Shown: in pieces, positions 31,248 through 42,719 of the stretch
Layout: each line of letters starts with the position of its first letter
How positions within the stretch are numbered: the stretch's first letter is position 1
Source: Gnetum montanum
Taxonomy: Eukaryota; Streptophyta; Gnetopsida; Gnetales; Gnetaceae
Reading direction: 5' to 3'
Assembly (NCBI GenBank): GCA_015680685.1
Contig: MNCI01000651.1
Coordinates: 1,607,832 to 1,665,831, forward strand
DNA: 58,000 nt
Notes under the pieces: model-generated
Seen by the model: the letters and a program-made list of their open reading frames with translations, nothing else
What the model was told of the DNA's origin: nothing
Databases searched by the model: none
Program-made: the position numbers and the translations under genes

Positions 31248-34200
31248 ACTGTGAGAAAAAAGTTCAAAAAATAGAGATCATAGGCTATGAAAGCTCAAGA
31301 ATACAAAGGTGTCTTTGAAACTTGATGTAGATGGCAGGGTGTATTTTACCACTAGATTTTCATTGTCTTTCTTTACTTGATTTGCTACTGAGCTTCACTT
31401 GCCATTGGTTCTCTCTACTCTATATGTTCTGCATTAGATGACAATGATTATGAACTCTTGGATATCTACACTGCTTCAAAAGTCTCAAGTTCAGCCAAAT
31501 ATAAAAATGATGCAAAAGTTTTTGAAAATGATGCAAACTTTAGTTTAAATAGGTCACTTATTCATTGATTTTTTGATGGCTTGATTATACCAAATTTCTT
31601 ACATTATCTACAACATTTTGGAAGGTTTTGGTGGCCAAAATTTGCAACATGTGGCATACCAACTTTTTCCACTTTTTAAGTTTAAAATACCAATGTATAT
31701 GACATTTTTCACTATCCAAAACTACAACATATGGGCCACCAACATGTGAAGCATGTTCTACCATATTTGGTAATGTATTTGGGCTATTTTTAAGGTCCAA
31801 ATTTTGTTGCACATGGGTTGCCAACATGTGAGACCTTTGTTGCCAAATTTGATGACATTTTGAGCTATTTCCATGGCCCAAATTTGTAGCCTATGAGCCA
31901 CCAATGTTTTTGGCCTTTGCTAACAAATTTGGAAATGTGTTTAACTTCTTGGGCTTCTACATATTGGCATAAGTAATATTTATAGAGTGTGAACTATAAG
32001 TCATACCTTTACATACCAAAAATTGTCAAAACATTGCTAGAAAAAGGTTATAGGATAGGATTTTTGATGGGCAATAATGCAATTATTTCTACCTTTAAAT
32101 TTCCATCAAATTAAAATAGTAGGTTTGGCTACAAAGGCTTTCACATGAATTTTCCTTAAGGTGTTTCATTAACCCCTATTTGTTAATGTTTGGAGGATTG
32201 ATCCAAGAGACATTAACAATGAATGCAAAGCACCACCACAGGTTCATTACCAATCCTTTGTTTCCACATTCGATGTGGTAGCTATTGAATCATGCCAAAG
32301 AGAGCTCACGAAGGTCATGATAAAATGTTATGAATTTGGAATGAGATGATGGTTATATTGGCTATGAGAGAATGATCAAATCAGATAACAATGAATTCCA
32401 AATGTTGACATCATGGCTATAGCATGACAATAAGATGCTTATTGACAAAAAAGTTTTTTATGCTTAATACTTAAACTGTTGGTTGCTCGATGATGTCTTA
32501 GAGAAATTAGCACTTTACTCTTAGGCTTTTTTGGCCACTTGGCTCTTTTGTTTTAGAGCCATTAATTTGATTGGCTTCAAGCTACATTGGCCTCTTGGCT
32601 ATCTTGGTAATTTTCTTCCCCATTCTTTTTTTTGGGTGAAAAATTCATTGGGTTTCATTGCCAAAGTTGAATTTTTTTTCATTTTCTCATTGAATGAGAT
32701 GTTTTACGTTCAATGAACTTGATGATAGAGATGATAGAGCATGTCGAAGGAGTTATCACACAACCATGGTACATGAATGTCAAACATTGGTTTTCGTTGT
32801 TAGAAAGGTTAGGAACACTATGGTTGGCTATGGGGTCATGGCTAAAAAGGAGTAATGGAAGTGATGTAAGGAAAGAAATTTTGACATAGTTGAACAAGCT
32901 AACGAAATCTCATGCATCAAGGTCACATGGTAACTCATTGTTGTGATGAGTTACATCCTTGTGATGACTTCAGGCTTCATCCTTCAAGCACAACTCTAAG
33001 AGGATAAGAAAACAAGTTAAAGAATACATGTGATTACAAGAGATTACATAAGGTCATAAGAGATAACAAGAAGAATACATGCCATTATTGGTTAAATTGG
33101 TAAAATAGGAGAAATGTGTACTTTATTTCATAGGTTTATACAAATTTTGTAGTGCTTTGAGGTATTAAAGAGAGATAGGAGCTCATGTAGGCTTGCTTGT
33201 TATAGGCTACATGGACCACCAATGTCACATTCTCATTCAAACCTACAAATGAAGGCTAACCATACTAGAAGTAAACATGTTAACATTAGATGTAATTAAG
33301 GTTTTGTGAAGGTTTTCATGTTTCTATGTAAGGATTTGATGATGTCTTGGGAAAATTGAGGTTCTAGTGAGGAACTTAATTTTAAGTTTTTCTCCTTGCT
33401 ATTGTGGTTCAAAATGCTAAATTCGATTTAGGAACTCTTTGAGATGGTTTTGATTTTCAAGGTTATGAGTAGTCATGCTACTTTAAGATATTAAGGCTAC
33501 ATGGTCAAAGGTTTTGGGGCTTAAGGCTTAAGTGTTCAAGGTCATTTGGTCAAATAACATCATAAGAAGTGTCCATTTAAGCTCCAAGGCTAGTTGAATT
33601 TGCTTCCTCATCTTCCTAGCTCAATCTTGCATGCCAACATAAGCACATCAAGTGGCATTTGCATGATAAAATTGTTAAATAATACAAAGTATTCTAATAA
33701 TAGATTAAAATAAGGCAACATAAGGCTAAAACAAGGCTAAATAAGACAAAATTGTGTAAAATAAGGTCATAATGAGGCAAAATATGGCTAAATAAGATCA
33801 AAACATGATCAAAACAAGGTAAAATGAAGTAAAAACAAAGCAAAATGAAGTTAAAACAAAATATAATATGGCTAACAAGGTGGAAACAAGGTCAAATAAG
33901 ATTGAAAATAATAAAGATACCAATATTTTTTGTTTGTTTTTTGATTTATTTTATGATTAAAATAAACAAAAATATAATAAAAATAAGTTACAAGTTGCTA
34001 AAATAAGTAAAAATCTAATCCAAACCAGTTGTAAATATTTAAAATAAGTGGAAAAAACTAGCAAAAATTTTTAAAACAAGAAAAAATCTTATAGAAATAG
34101 AAAAAATCTTGTAAAAATAGTTTGTAGGCTACCAAAATAGTGGTTTTTTTATTACCAAAATAATTAGAAAAGTTAAAATTGGTATTACCAACCTATGCAC

Positions 34201-35082
34201 ATTAAACCCTCAATGTATAAGCTTAATTGGGTGGATTTTTAGTACTTGGAAAATTTTCCATTTTTTTTTATGTTTAGTAGGTCTTGGGCAACATGTGATC
34301 AAATTTAGTATGGAGAGTTTCTAATTCCATTTCCCACACCTTGGTTCATACATTGGGGCATTGTTTTTTAACATATGGGTAAGGTGGTTTCAAAGCTTAG
34401 AAACTTTCCTATTTTATTTCACACATTGGCCCATATGTTAGCAGGTGATTTTTCAATATATGATGTATTTTGATTAAATTTAGAAATTTTTGGCGTCTCT
34501 TAGGTTGGCCCACACATTGGTACGTTTTTCTCCAACATGTGAGATTTGAGATGGTAAGTTTCTAGGCCTACTCCTCACACCTTGGCCCATATGTTAGTAG
34601 GTGGTTTTGCAATGTGTGGGCAAGGCTTATGGTTCTACACATTGGTCCATACATTACCAAGTGGTTTTGCAACATGTGAGCTTAATGGTAAGAAATTGGT
34701 AGCAAAAATTCAACTCCCAAGGCTTATTTTTGATTTATTTTCTATATCCAATGTGTGAAGGGATTTTCTTAGCTTTTTTTTTCAATGATGCAAGGCAAGT
34801 GAAGTGTAGCACTCAAGTGTAAGTGCGATCGTGTGGTTTGGTGATGGTAGTGTGGTAGCTTAGTTGTAGGCAATGGAGTTTAAAGATGTGGGGGGCAGTG
34901 GTAGTGAGGGTTTTGTGTATCAAGGTAGTAGTTGGCAAGGCAGAAGTGTACTTGTGAAGAGTAGAAGGCAACATGGATTGGTAGTGTAGGATAGTGGCAT
35001 AGGAGAGAGTAGCACATACCCGCGATAACAAGGTGGAGTTTTGGTGGTAGTGCAAGGATTTGGGGCCAAGGTGTGATGTGGG
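31248..35082. other. 3.8 kb without a gene; degenerate repeats
   Basis: No coding domain is visible on either strand. Degenerate repeats of CAACATGTG(G/A)...GGCC(C/A)A...CCAACATGTGA occur at 31,640-31,920. An A-rich, AAACAAGGTAAAATGAAGTAAA-like array lies at 33,690-33,900. A related tandem block lies at 34,270-34,690. The 98-codon minus-strand open frame at 31,585-31,881 falls entirely in the repeats and is not taken as a gene. Confidence 0.5.
34270..34690. repeat. Degenerate tandem repeat, about 4 units of 100-130 bp
   Basis: Each unit contains CA(C/T)ATTGG(C/T)(C/A)CATA(T/C)(G/A)TTA and GGTG(A/G)TTTT(T/G)CAA(T/C)AT(A/G)TG(A/G)G. Examples lie near 34,330, 34,420, 34,515, 34,580 and 34,640. 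Spacing is uneven. Similar CAACATGTG/CCACACATTGG words at 31,640-31,900 suggest one satellite-like family. Confidence 0.5.
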
Positions 35083-35655
35083 TGTGGGAAAATGATCTAA
35101 AATTATTTTTGCATCTTTTTGCCAACATTGTGTTTATTTTGGATTCTTCCTCACTAATTTTGGTATTTTTCATGGCTGGCATGTTGTAAATTTATCAAAT
35201 TTAATTTAAGGAGGCTCATTGTTTTGGGGCTTTCCATGTTTAATCCTATTCCTAGCCTTATATATGTGTTCCTTTGGAAGGACCTTGGGCATCGGTGTGT
35301 GTGATTACAAAGTGTTATGAGCTTTTGTTGTTGGAGGAATTGTTGGTGGAAGTTTGGTGATCTGTTGGTGAAATGTTGGAGTTGTTGTATTATGGAGCTT
35401 GCTATTATCTCTCCCTTTCCTTTTCTACTACGAGAAAGGCAAATCCTCATTCTTGTGTAGTAGGCATATTGCCAAACCACATTAAATCTAGGTGTTCCTT
35501 TTGTATTGTTTGTTTTGGTTTGCATGTTATTCTTCATTGATTTCTTCTTGCACCATCACTATTGTGTTTTTGAGTTTTTTACATTTAGTTGTTTCACCAA
35601 CTCACCAAGTTTGGTTGGGCTTTGTTATTTTGCTACTATTTCATTCTATGCATCA
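35083..35655 (+). repeat. 5' LTR of Tork-like element (573 bp)
   Basis: It begins TGTGGGAAAATGATC and ends TATGCATCA. A TATA-like TTATATATG lies near 35,250. It is collinear with 39,661-40,233 over its whole length. Confidence 0.92.
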
Positions 35656-35673
35656 ATTGGTATTGAAGTGATA
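35656..35673 (+). other. Primer-binding site, decayed Met-tRNA type
   Basis: ATTGGTATTGAAGTGATA follows the LTR end directly. TTGGTATTGAAG is taken as TTGGTATCAGAGC with decay. Confidence 0.7.
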
Positions 35674-35696
35674 GTTATGTGAAACACTATTAGAAT

Positions 35697-36545
35697 GGCC
35701 TCAAGACTTTCAAATGCAAAGTTTGAGGTGGAGAACTTCAACGGCAAGAATAACTTTGGCTTATGATAGAGTAAGGTCAAAGATCTACTCATTCAACAGG
35801 GCTTGCATAAGGCATTGTTGGGTAAGGTTAATAAGCCTATTAGTATGTTAGATGAAGACTGGGAAGATTTGGATAAGTCTTGTAGATCAAGTTTTATTCA
35901 ATGTGGCAAAGGAGGATTCTACTATTAGGTTATGGACTAAGCTGGAGAGCTTGTACATGATAGAGTCCTTGACAAATAAGTTGTATTTGAAGACAAAGCT
36001 CTATGAATTCAAGATGAAGGAAGATACGTCTATTGTAGATCATTTAAATGCTTTGAATAAACTCATTTGTCATTTTTCAAGCATCAAGGTTGAATAGGAG
36101 AGGAGGATTAGGCTCTTATTCTTCTTATGTCACTTCCAACTTCTTATAAACCTTTTGTTACAACACTACTCTATGGTAAGGACACCATAGAACTAGAAAT
36201 AGTGACTACAACTCTCTTGTTAGAAGAAAGGATAAATTCTACAATTGTAGAATAGACTGCTAAAGGTTTGATGGCTCGAGGTCATACCATGGAAAGAGGG
36301 TTTGAGAAATGTCCTTTTAGATGAAAGTCTAGATCTGGAAAGGACAACAAGAAGAATCTGGAATGCCATTATTTCTACAAGAAGGGGCATTTCATGAAGA
36401 AGTGTAGAAAGCTAAAGGAAAAGAAAGAAAACAAGCAAAAACATGAGGAGGCATCTAGTCCTAATAATAAAGAGGAGGTTAATACTATTAACATCGAAAA
36501 ATTAGAAGATGTTCTTGTAGCCACAAAATTATTTGAACAAGGTGA
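35697..36545 (+). pseudogene. Copia gag pseudogene with zinc knuckle
   Basis: The start codon at 35,697 gives MASRLSNAKFEVENFNGKNN, the usual N-terminus of Tork Gag. The downstream order is VKDLLIQQGLHKALLGK, DEDWEDLDK, SLPTSYKPFVTTLLYGKDTI (UBN2-type gag fold) and LLEERINS. A knuckle CHYFYKKGHFMKKC follows (36,369 on), where CX2CX4HX4C has its second Cys replaced by Tyr. A Lys/Glu-rich linker (KLKEKKENKQKHEEASS) precedes the protease. Stops are present, two in the first 35 codons (36,096, 36,253 and others downstream). Confidence 0.82.
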
Positions 36546-36960
36546 GTGGATTCTCAATTTAGGAGCTTTCATGACATATTACTCCTCACAAATCTTGGTT
36601 TTATACAAGTTGATGGCGGATCACTCCTAATGAGAATGTATGATGAAGTAAGAATTATGTATGTTGGCATGGTTCGAATGAAGTGTCAAGATGACACTAT
36701 TAGGACTCATATATGTGAAACATGTGTTGAAAATGAGGAGGAATCTCATCTCTTTGGGAGCTTTGGATGGATTGGGTTGTAATTTTGTTGGAGATAGTGG
36801 CTTTCTCAAAGTTAGTAGAGGATGCCTAGTAGTTTTGAAAGGTCACGAAGGAAGGAAACCTCTACAAGTTGCTGGGACATACAGTTGCTAGAGATGTGGA
36901 TGCATTTGATGGACACGTTGCTGCTACATCAATGTTATGGATAGACATTTGGGTCATGTT
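36546..36960 (+). pseudogene. Copia protease and pre-integrase remnant
   Basis: WILNLGAFMTYYSSQ (36,549 on) corresponds to the copia protease box WILDSGAS.HM. The catalytic Asp is Asn and Ser is Leu, so it is inactive. Downstream, a RNLISLGALDGLGCNF segment and FLKVSRGCLVVLKGHEGR match the usual protease-integrase junction (NLISLGxLD...G...V..G). The reading requires two frame changes. Confidence 0.78.
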
Positions 36961-37800
36961 AGTGAGGATGGATTGAAAAAGCTCTTGGAGAATGTACTTC
37001 TTCTAGGTTTTTAGAAAATTGAGTATGACTTTTGTGAACATTGTATGTATGGTAAACAATGTAGAGTGAATTTTTCTCGTAGCACATTGAGAAGTAGAGA
37101 TGTGTTGGATTTGGTGCATAGTGATGTTTTGGGTCCTTCTCCTCAACCATCTTTGGGAGGTGCATGATACTTCATCACCTTCATTGATGATACATCAAGA
37201 AAGGTATGGGTTTTTCCTCTTAAAGGTAAATCAGATGTTTTTCAAAAGTTTATGGAATTTAAGGACCATGTAGAAAGAAGTACTAGAAAGAGGGTTAAAT
37301 GTATTTGAATAGATTATGGTGGTGAATACATCCCTAAAGTATTTGAGTCATTTTGCAAATATGAAGGTATTAGAAGATATCTTACAATTCTAGGTACTCC
37401 TCAACAAAATGGAGTTGCAGAAAGAATGAACCATACACTTTTGGAACATGCTAGGATCATGATGAGTTTTGTGGGAATGAACAAAGTCTTTAGGATGGAG
37501 GCAATTAACACTACATGTTACTTGGTGAAACAAACCCCATCTCTTGCTATTAATGGCAAGATTCTAGACAAGGTGTGGAGTGGAGTTTTAGGAAAATATG
37601 AACATCTTAGAATCTTTAGTTTTTTAGCATATGCTCATGTTCTAGACATTCAAAGAAGCAAGCTTGATCCAAAATCCAAGAAATGTGTCTTTCTTGGATA
37701 TGTAGAAAATACCAAAGGATATAGGCTTTAGGATCTTGATTCAAGAAAGGTCATCTTCAGTAGGCATGTCATCTTCAATGAGTCATCCATTCAGCAAGGT
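36930..37800 (+). pseudogene. Copia integrase pseudogene
   Basis: The zinc region RHLGHVSEDGLKKLLEN ... FCEHCMYGKQCRVNF keeps its His and Cys ligands. The core follows: DVLDLVHSDVLGPSPQPSLG with the first Asp, YFITFIDDTSRKVWVFPLK, IDYGGEYIPKVFESF with the second acidic position, and GTPQQNGVAERMNHTLLEHA with the catalytic Glu. The 101-codon open frame at 37,426-37,731 runs from there through KLDPKSKKCVFLGYVENTKG, the typical end of the domain. A stop in KCI*IDYGGEY and a few more disable it. Confidence 0.88.
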
Positions 37801-38059
37801 GACAACAAGGATGAAAATGAATGAAGCTAATGTAGAGAAGATGCTTAAGTCAAAATGAAGACTTTTAGAAATGACGATGAGAAGAAGAATGAAGAGGTAT
37901 CACAACAATGGAAGCTTGGTGATACAAAGATTGAGCTAAGTATCCAAAACCTCATGTTGAGCCTAGAAGCTCTTCAAGACCTAACAAGGATATGTTGGTA
38001 GTCAGGTATGATGATGAGTATGCATTTCTATCATTGATTGTAGAAGTAGATGAGCCAAT

Positions 38060-39070
38060 TTCTTATTAAGAGGCATTGAAGAGTGGCCAATGTAAGAAGT
38101 GGCAAGCTTCTGTGGAGGAGGAAATGCACTATCTTTTGAAGAATCGAACATGGGATTTAGTTAAGCTTCCTAAAGGAAGGAAAGCCATAGATTACAGTTG
38201 GTTATATAAGGTAAAGCATGCAACAATTGGACAAGTTGATTACTTTAAGGTAAGGTTGGTTGCCAAGGGTTATCTTCAAAATTTTGGAATAGATTTCTTT
38301 GATGTGTTTACACCAGTTGCAAAACTTGCAACCATTTGAGTTATTTTGGTGTTAGCTATTGTGGAAGATCTTGAGTTAGAGAAAATGGATGTTTGAACAA
38401 CCTTTTTACATGGAGATCTCTAAGAAGAAATCCACATGAAGCAACTAGAGGCATTTGTGGTTAAAAGAAAAGAAGATCTAGTGTACAGGCTCAGGAAGTC
38501 CCTCTACAATTTGAAGTAAAGTCACAGATAGTGGTACAAGAGGTTTAATTATTTCATGTGTAAGATTGGTTTCTAGAAGAATCCTACAGATCCTTGTGTG
38601 TACAATTACAAGTGTGCATATAGTACTATTGTGAATTTGATCTTATATGTGGATGATATGAATATTACAGGAAATAATAAGGCTAAAATTAAGAAGTTGA
38701 AAGAGCTTTTATCTTCAGAATTTGATATGAAGGATTTAGAAGAAGCCAAACAGATTCTTGGCATGGATGTCACTCGAGATAGAAAAGAGAGGAACTTGTG
38801 GTTATCTCAAGAGCAATACATCAAGAAATTTTTTCAAAGGTTCAGAATGTAAGGTGCTAAACTAGTTAGTAATCCTATTAGTATGCATTTTAGATTATCT
38901 TCTCAGCAATGCCCAAAGATTGAAAAAGAAGAGGTAGATATGTCTCGAGATCTTAACTCCAATATTGTTGGTAGTTTGATGTATGTCATGGTGGAAACAA
39001 GACTAGAAATTGCATATGCAATAGGTCTTCTTAGTAGATACATGAAAAATCCTAGCAAGAAGAATTAGGA
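38060..39070 (+). pseudogene. Copia reverse transcriptase pseudogene
   Basis: Blocks in order: WQASVEEEMHYLLKNRTWDL, LPKGRKAIDYSWLYKVK, VDYFKVRLVAKGYLQNFGID, FFDVFTPVAKLATI, MDV*TTFLHGDL, VYRLRKSLYNLK, PCVYNYK, LILYVDDMNITGNNKAKI (catalytic YVDD), EFDMKDLEEAKQILGMDV and YAIGLLSRYMKNPSKK. Large parts remain open (38,076-38,339; 38,598-38,852; 38,883-39,068). Usual Trp and Gln codons have become stops in several places. It would copy element RNA into DNA. Confidence 0.9.
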
Positions 39071-39560
39071 GCAATTTAGTGAATCCTTCATTACTTGAAA
39101 GAAACATCCAAATTCTGCATTTGCTATAATAAACTTAGAAATACTATTATACATTATTGTGATTCAGATTTTACTGATGATCTAGATAAAAGAAAGTCTA
39201 CATTAGGTCATGTGTTCACCATAGCTAGAGAACCTATTTCATGGAAGTCAAAGCTGCAATTGGTGATGGCCCTACAACAATGGAAGTAGAATACATTGCT
39301 ACTTCATTAGCATGCAGCGAAATTATTTGGTTGATGAATCTCATGGAAGGATTGGGACAACATCAAGCAAAGATATCATTGTTAAGTGATAGTTAGAGTG
39401 CTATTTTATTGGCACATAATTTAGCCTTGCATGAAAGGTCCAAACACATCCAAGTAAAGTATCATTTTGTGTGGTAGCTAATTGTTGAAGGATGTGTTCT
39501 TTTTAAGAATATTTCTACTTTGATAAATCCAGTAGACATGCTAACAAAGAAACTTTAGTT
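39071..39560 (+). pseudogene. Copia RNase H pseudogene
   Basis: The stretch HYCDSDFTDDLDKRKSTLGH (39,153 on, catalytic Asp kept), then VFTIAREPISWKSKLQ, EYIATSLACSEIIWLMNLM (across a shift at 39,287), ARNLALHERSKHIQVKYHFV-like sequence and VDMLTKKL is the standard copia RNase H order. One frameshift and several stops occur. It is followed by a short untranslated part and the PPT. Confidence 0.85.
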
Positions 39561-39649
39561 GGAGAAGTTCAATGATGTTTGCACTTTTTTCCACTTCTGT
39601 AAGAATAGTTGAATAGTTGGGGATTTTCTGTAGAAAGGAATTTTGGCTC

Positions 39650-39660
39650 AAGCTGGAGAT
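39650..39660 (+). other. Polypurine tract (degenerate) of Tork-like element
   Basis: AGCTGGAGAT stands before TGTTAGGAAATG. Intact relatives usually have GGTGGAGAT. Confidence 0.7.
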
Positions 39661-40233
39661 TGTTAGGAAATGACCCAAAATTATTCTTGTGTCTTTTTGC
39701 CAACATTGTGTTTATTCCTAATTCTTCCACACTAATTTTGGTATTTTCTATGGTTGGCATGTTGTAAATTTATCAAATTAAATTTAAGGAGGCTCACTGT
39801 TTTGGGGCTTTCATGTTTAATCCTATCCTTAGCCCTATATATGTGTGTGTTTAGAAGAACCTTGGGCATCGATGTGTGTGATTACAAAGTATTAAGAGCT
39901 TTTGTTGTTGGAGGAATTGTTGGTGGAGTTTTGACAATCTATCAATGAAATGTTGCAGTTGCTGTATTGCGAAGCTTGTTGTAATCTCTCCCTTTCCTCT
40001 TCTACTCCAAGAAAGGAAAATTCTCATTCTTGTGCAGTAGGCCCATTGCCAAACCATGTTAAATCTAGGTGTCCCTTTTATGTTGTTTTCTCCTATTTGC
40101 ATATTATTTTCCATTGATTTCTTCTTACACCATGGCCATCATGTTCTTAAGTTTTTTTGCAGTCATTCAGTTCACCAACTCACCAATTTTGGCTAGGCTT
40201 TGTCCTTCTACTATGATTTCGTTCTACGTATCA
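39661..40233 (+). repeat. 3' LTR of Tork-like element (573 bp)
   Basis: It begins TGTTAGGAAATGAC after the PPT and ends CTACGTATCA, exactly as long as the 5' LTR. It is followed by ATGGG, the second half of the target duplication. Confidence 0.92.
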
Positions 40234-40549
40234 ATGGGCTACCTGATGAAAGGTAGCATGTTGATGGGCCTGCGTGGACCTCTTTTAGGTGCTACAACAA
40301 TTTTAATATATATATATAGCTATTAGTTGGAAATCATGTTGATTTTTTTATATACCTACATATTAGTAAATAGAGGAAGAGATGGGAAAGAAGAGATTGT
40401 CATGTGGCTTAATTGATTAACTGATACAAATATAGTATTGAACAAACATGGATGTAATGATGTGTTGAAAAATATTGATTTATTTTTTTATTATTTTATT
40501 TGAATTTTATCATGTGCAACTAGATTAGCAACATCACTCGGTACTTCTT

Positions 40550-41690
40550 CTATAAGGTTGGAAGAAGAAGTGACTTTAAAGGGTAATAAAATATTATTGT
40601 CTTCCTTAATGAATGTTCATTGGTCACACATGTCAAGTTCCATTGTAGATGATATGGTTTCACATTCAGATTGATCCTCCTAAATTTCTTGGGATACATA
40701 GACTCTAGATGTTGAAAAGTTTTCCACAATTGAGTCAACCTGTGGTTTTGGTATCTCATATCTTGTTTCATGTTCATGTAGGGATTCTATGTTATGAATT
40801 AGCATTTCTATAGTTCTAGATGAATGCTTGATATTGAAAATACAGGATTGAAATACTTGATACTTATGAATGCAATAAGATATGATTTCCACAAAGTCAC
40901 AGAATAAAAAGCAAATCACTTTTGTAGGAAGAATTTTTCAGATTCCATCAACTCACCATATCTTGAACCTACTTGTCGAGAATTATATTTTGATTCTCTA
41001 CCTTTATGGATAAACTTGTTAATGAACATCTCAATAGACTGCACCTTTGGTTGGTAGTAGTGGGGAACCATTCGTGGGCTTGCATGAAATGTAAAATTGT
41101 TTATGCATTCGTTACACATGTTTTCTAAGAGCATTTTCTTTTGATTTTTTTCTTTATGTACCCTTGTAGTTGTGATCCTTCAGTTGCTAGGATAACCACT
41201 TGGCCATCATGTTTTCTTATAGTTGTTCCACAACATTGGCTCATGTGTAAAGGACAAACATTTGCATCAAAGCATATCAGAAAATCAACCTTCATCATAT
41301 CAAATCCCTCCCTTGATTAATGTCACTACAATTGTATTGTATCCTTCTAATTGAAATTTTTGCAAAAATTCTTGTTGAAGTTTTGACTCTACTCCTTTGA
41401 TGTTTTACCTTAGCTTTGTCTTATAAATTCAACTATCTTCACTGCATCATTGACATTTTACAATGTATCCAGAATATGCTTCAGGCTTTCTTTGAAGCTA
41501 GTAAAAATAATCACTCTGGTACTTGTAGGATCTTTTACATTAAAATGTTTCATGATGATTTCCTTCACCTTTGATAATTTAGGATCTAGTGAATGAATAT
41601 GGTGACTCTAGCAACATTTCCATGTGGTTTGTTGTTTAAATTGGAATATGCCAAATTGAATTTGTCTAGGGAGTCTTCTATCAAAAAAAG
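40550..41690 (-). pseudogene. FANCM-like DNA helicase pseudogene (C-terminal helicase part)
   Basis: FANCM is a DNA translocase that remodels forks and limits crossovers in plants. The minus strand reads, in order, PKLSKVKEIIMKHFNVKDPT and STRVIIFTSFKESLKHILDTL (41,580-41,460), VNDAVKIVEFIRQS*GKT (41,450-41,400), an EGFDMMKVDF segment and LICFDANVCPLHMSQC (41,310-41,230), IRKHDGQVVILATEGSQLQG (41,220-41,160), and ASPRMVPHYYQPKVQSIEMF (41,080-41,020). A YQVFQSCIFNIKHSSRTIEM stretch follows near 40,850. The series is that of helicase motifs IV-VI and the conserved SPRM...KP segment after them. Motif VI (normally QRMGRTGR) is destroyed. The blocks run on without obvious introns. Stops and shifts throughout. 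Confidence 0.85.
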
Positions 41691-41699
41691 CTCAAGAGA

Positions 41700-42480
41700 T
41701 TCAGGCACATCTTCCAATGCTAGGCATCATATATCTCCTAACTCTTATCTACATGTAGGGTACTTGTTGTGAACTCTGGACTTATAGCTAGAGCACAAGG
41801 TATAGCCATTATGACACTAGTGAATAGGAGGGTACATGGAATTTGATGTACTTGTTTTTATGTATGATTTCCTCTTGGCTATTGTTTTGGTATTTTAATT
41901 CATAGAATATGTTAGATGTAAATGTTTATCTCATTGTTTATGCTCTAATTTATTTCAAGTGATTTTATGTTCTAATTTTATTATTATTTTTCTTATCTAT
42001 AGGCCTCCAGTGTTGATAGTGATGAAATTGGTGACAATGTTAATGATGATGATCATCCTTCCCCTCCTATGCCTAAGTCTTGGTTACTTTTGGACATGTT
42101 ATTATTTTGCTATTTTTGTTACATTGTTATAATTATTTTTATTTTTGCTACCATAGCTATGGAGACTATGTATTATTTTTTATCATTGCACAATGCAACT
42201 ATGGATATAGAACATTGACATTTTATTTTTTATTACTTATCATACAATGTGACCATGACTAATATTTTACTTTAAAATTTTTGGTTATTTTTATATTTTA
42301 TATTTTATGTTTTATACTCTTTGTGTAAACACTACAAGTTAGAACAACAAGGTTACAAAATAAAATTTGGTGCAATATGAGAAATGTAAAAATGTAATAT
42401 GAATCATAAATTTTAAAGCAAAAACTTTAAATAATGTGATGAGGCTAACAAGTCATAACATGTACATAAGGGAGATAAAA
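41700..42480. other. No recognisable gene
   Basis: A readable minus-strand piece (SLELFLIEDSLDKFNLAYSN, 41,700-41,640) may extend the FANCM-like copy but matches nothing I can name. At 42,000 an acceptor-like TTTTTCTTATCTATAG is followed by an acidic frame (DSDEIGDNVNDDDHP), too short to call. The rest is AT-rich. Confidence 0.4.
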
Positions 42481-42502
42481 GGGAGGGCATAATTTTGCCA
42501 AA

Positions 42503-42630
42503 TTTAGGTCTTGGTAGGCCATGGTGTTACTGGTTTTAGACCTTGGCGGGCCATCGTGTTACTAGTTTTAGGCCTTTCTGGGCCATTTTTATCCAATTTT
42601 AGACCTTGGTGGGCCATGGCCATATTTTTC
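42503..42630. repeat. 32-bp tandem repeat, 4 units
   Basis: Units of the form TTTTAGACCTTGG(C/T)GGGCCATGGTGTTACTAG recur at 42,503, 42,535, 42,567 and 42,598. The last two units are more diverged. The unit includes GGGCCATGG and is GC-richer than its surroundings. Confidence 0.75.
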
Positions 42631-42719
42631 TAACAAGTATGGAATGGCCTCAAAAAAGCATATAAGAATAAAACAAACAATGAAACATGATATAAGGTCA
42701 CAAAAGTAAGCAAATGGTT

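Larger units (their letters stand above)
35083..40233 (+). mobile_element. Tork-like Ty1/copia element, near complete but dead
   Basis: The two LTRs are both 573 bp. The flanking 5-mers are GTGGG (35,078-35,082) and ATGGG (40,234-40,238), a 5-bp target duplication with one transition. PBS, gag, protease remnant, integrase, RT, RNase H and PPT follow in copia order. The gag start (FEVENFNGKNNFG, DLLIQQGLHKALLGK, DEDWEDLD) resembles the Tork/Tnt1 lineage. Total length 5,151 bp is normal for the group. Many stops show it cannot be active. LTR differences are many, so the insertion is old. Confidence 0.92.

Noticed and set aside
31585-31881. 98-codon minus-strand frame as a gene
   Set aside because: It lies wholly in degenerate repeats with CAACATGTG words and matches no family.
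35154-35537. 127-codon minus-strand frame in the Tork-like 5' LTR
   Set aside because: It lies within the LTR; the corresponding frame in the 3' LTR is shorter and changed, and no family motif is present.
42000-42095. Splice acceptor plus acidic exon of a host gene
   Set aside because: The frame is under 35 codons and has no donor, continuation or recognisable family.
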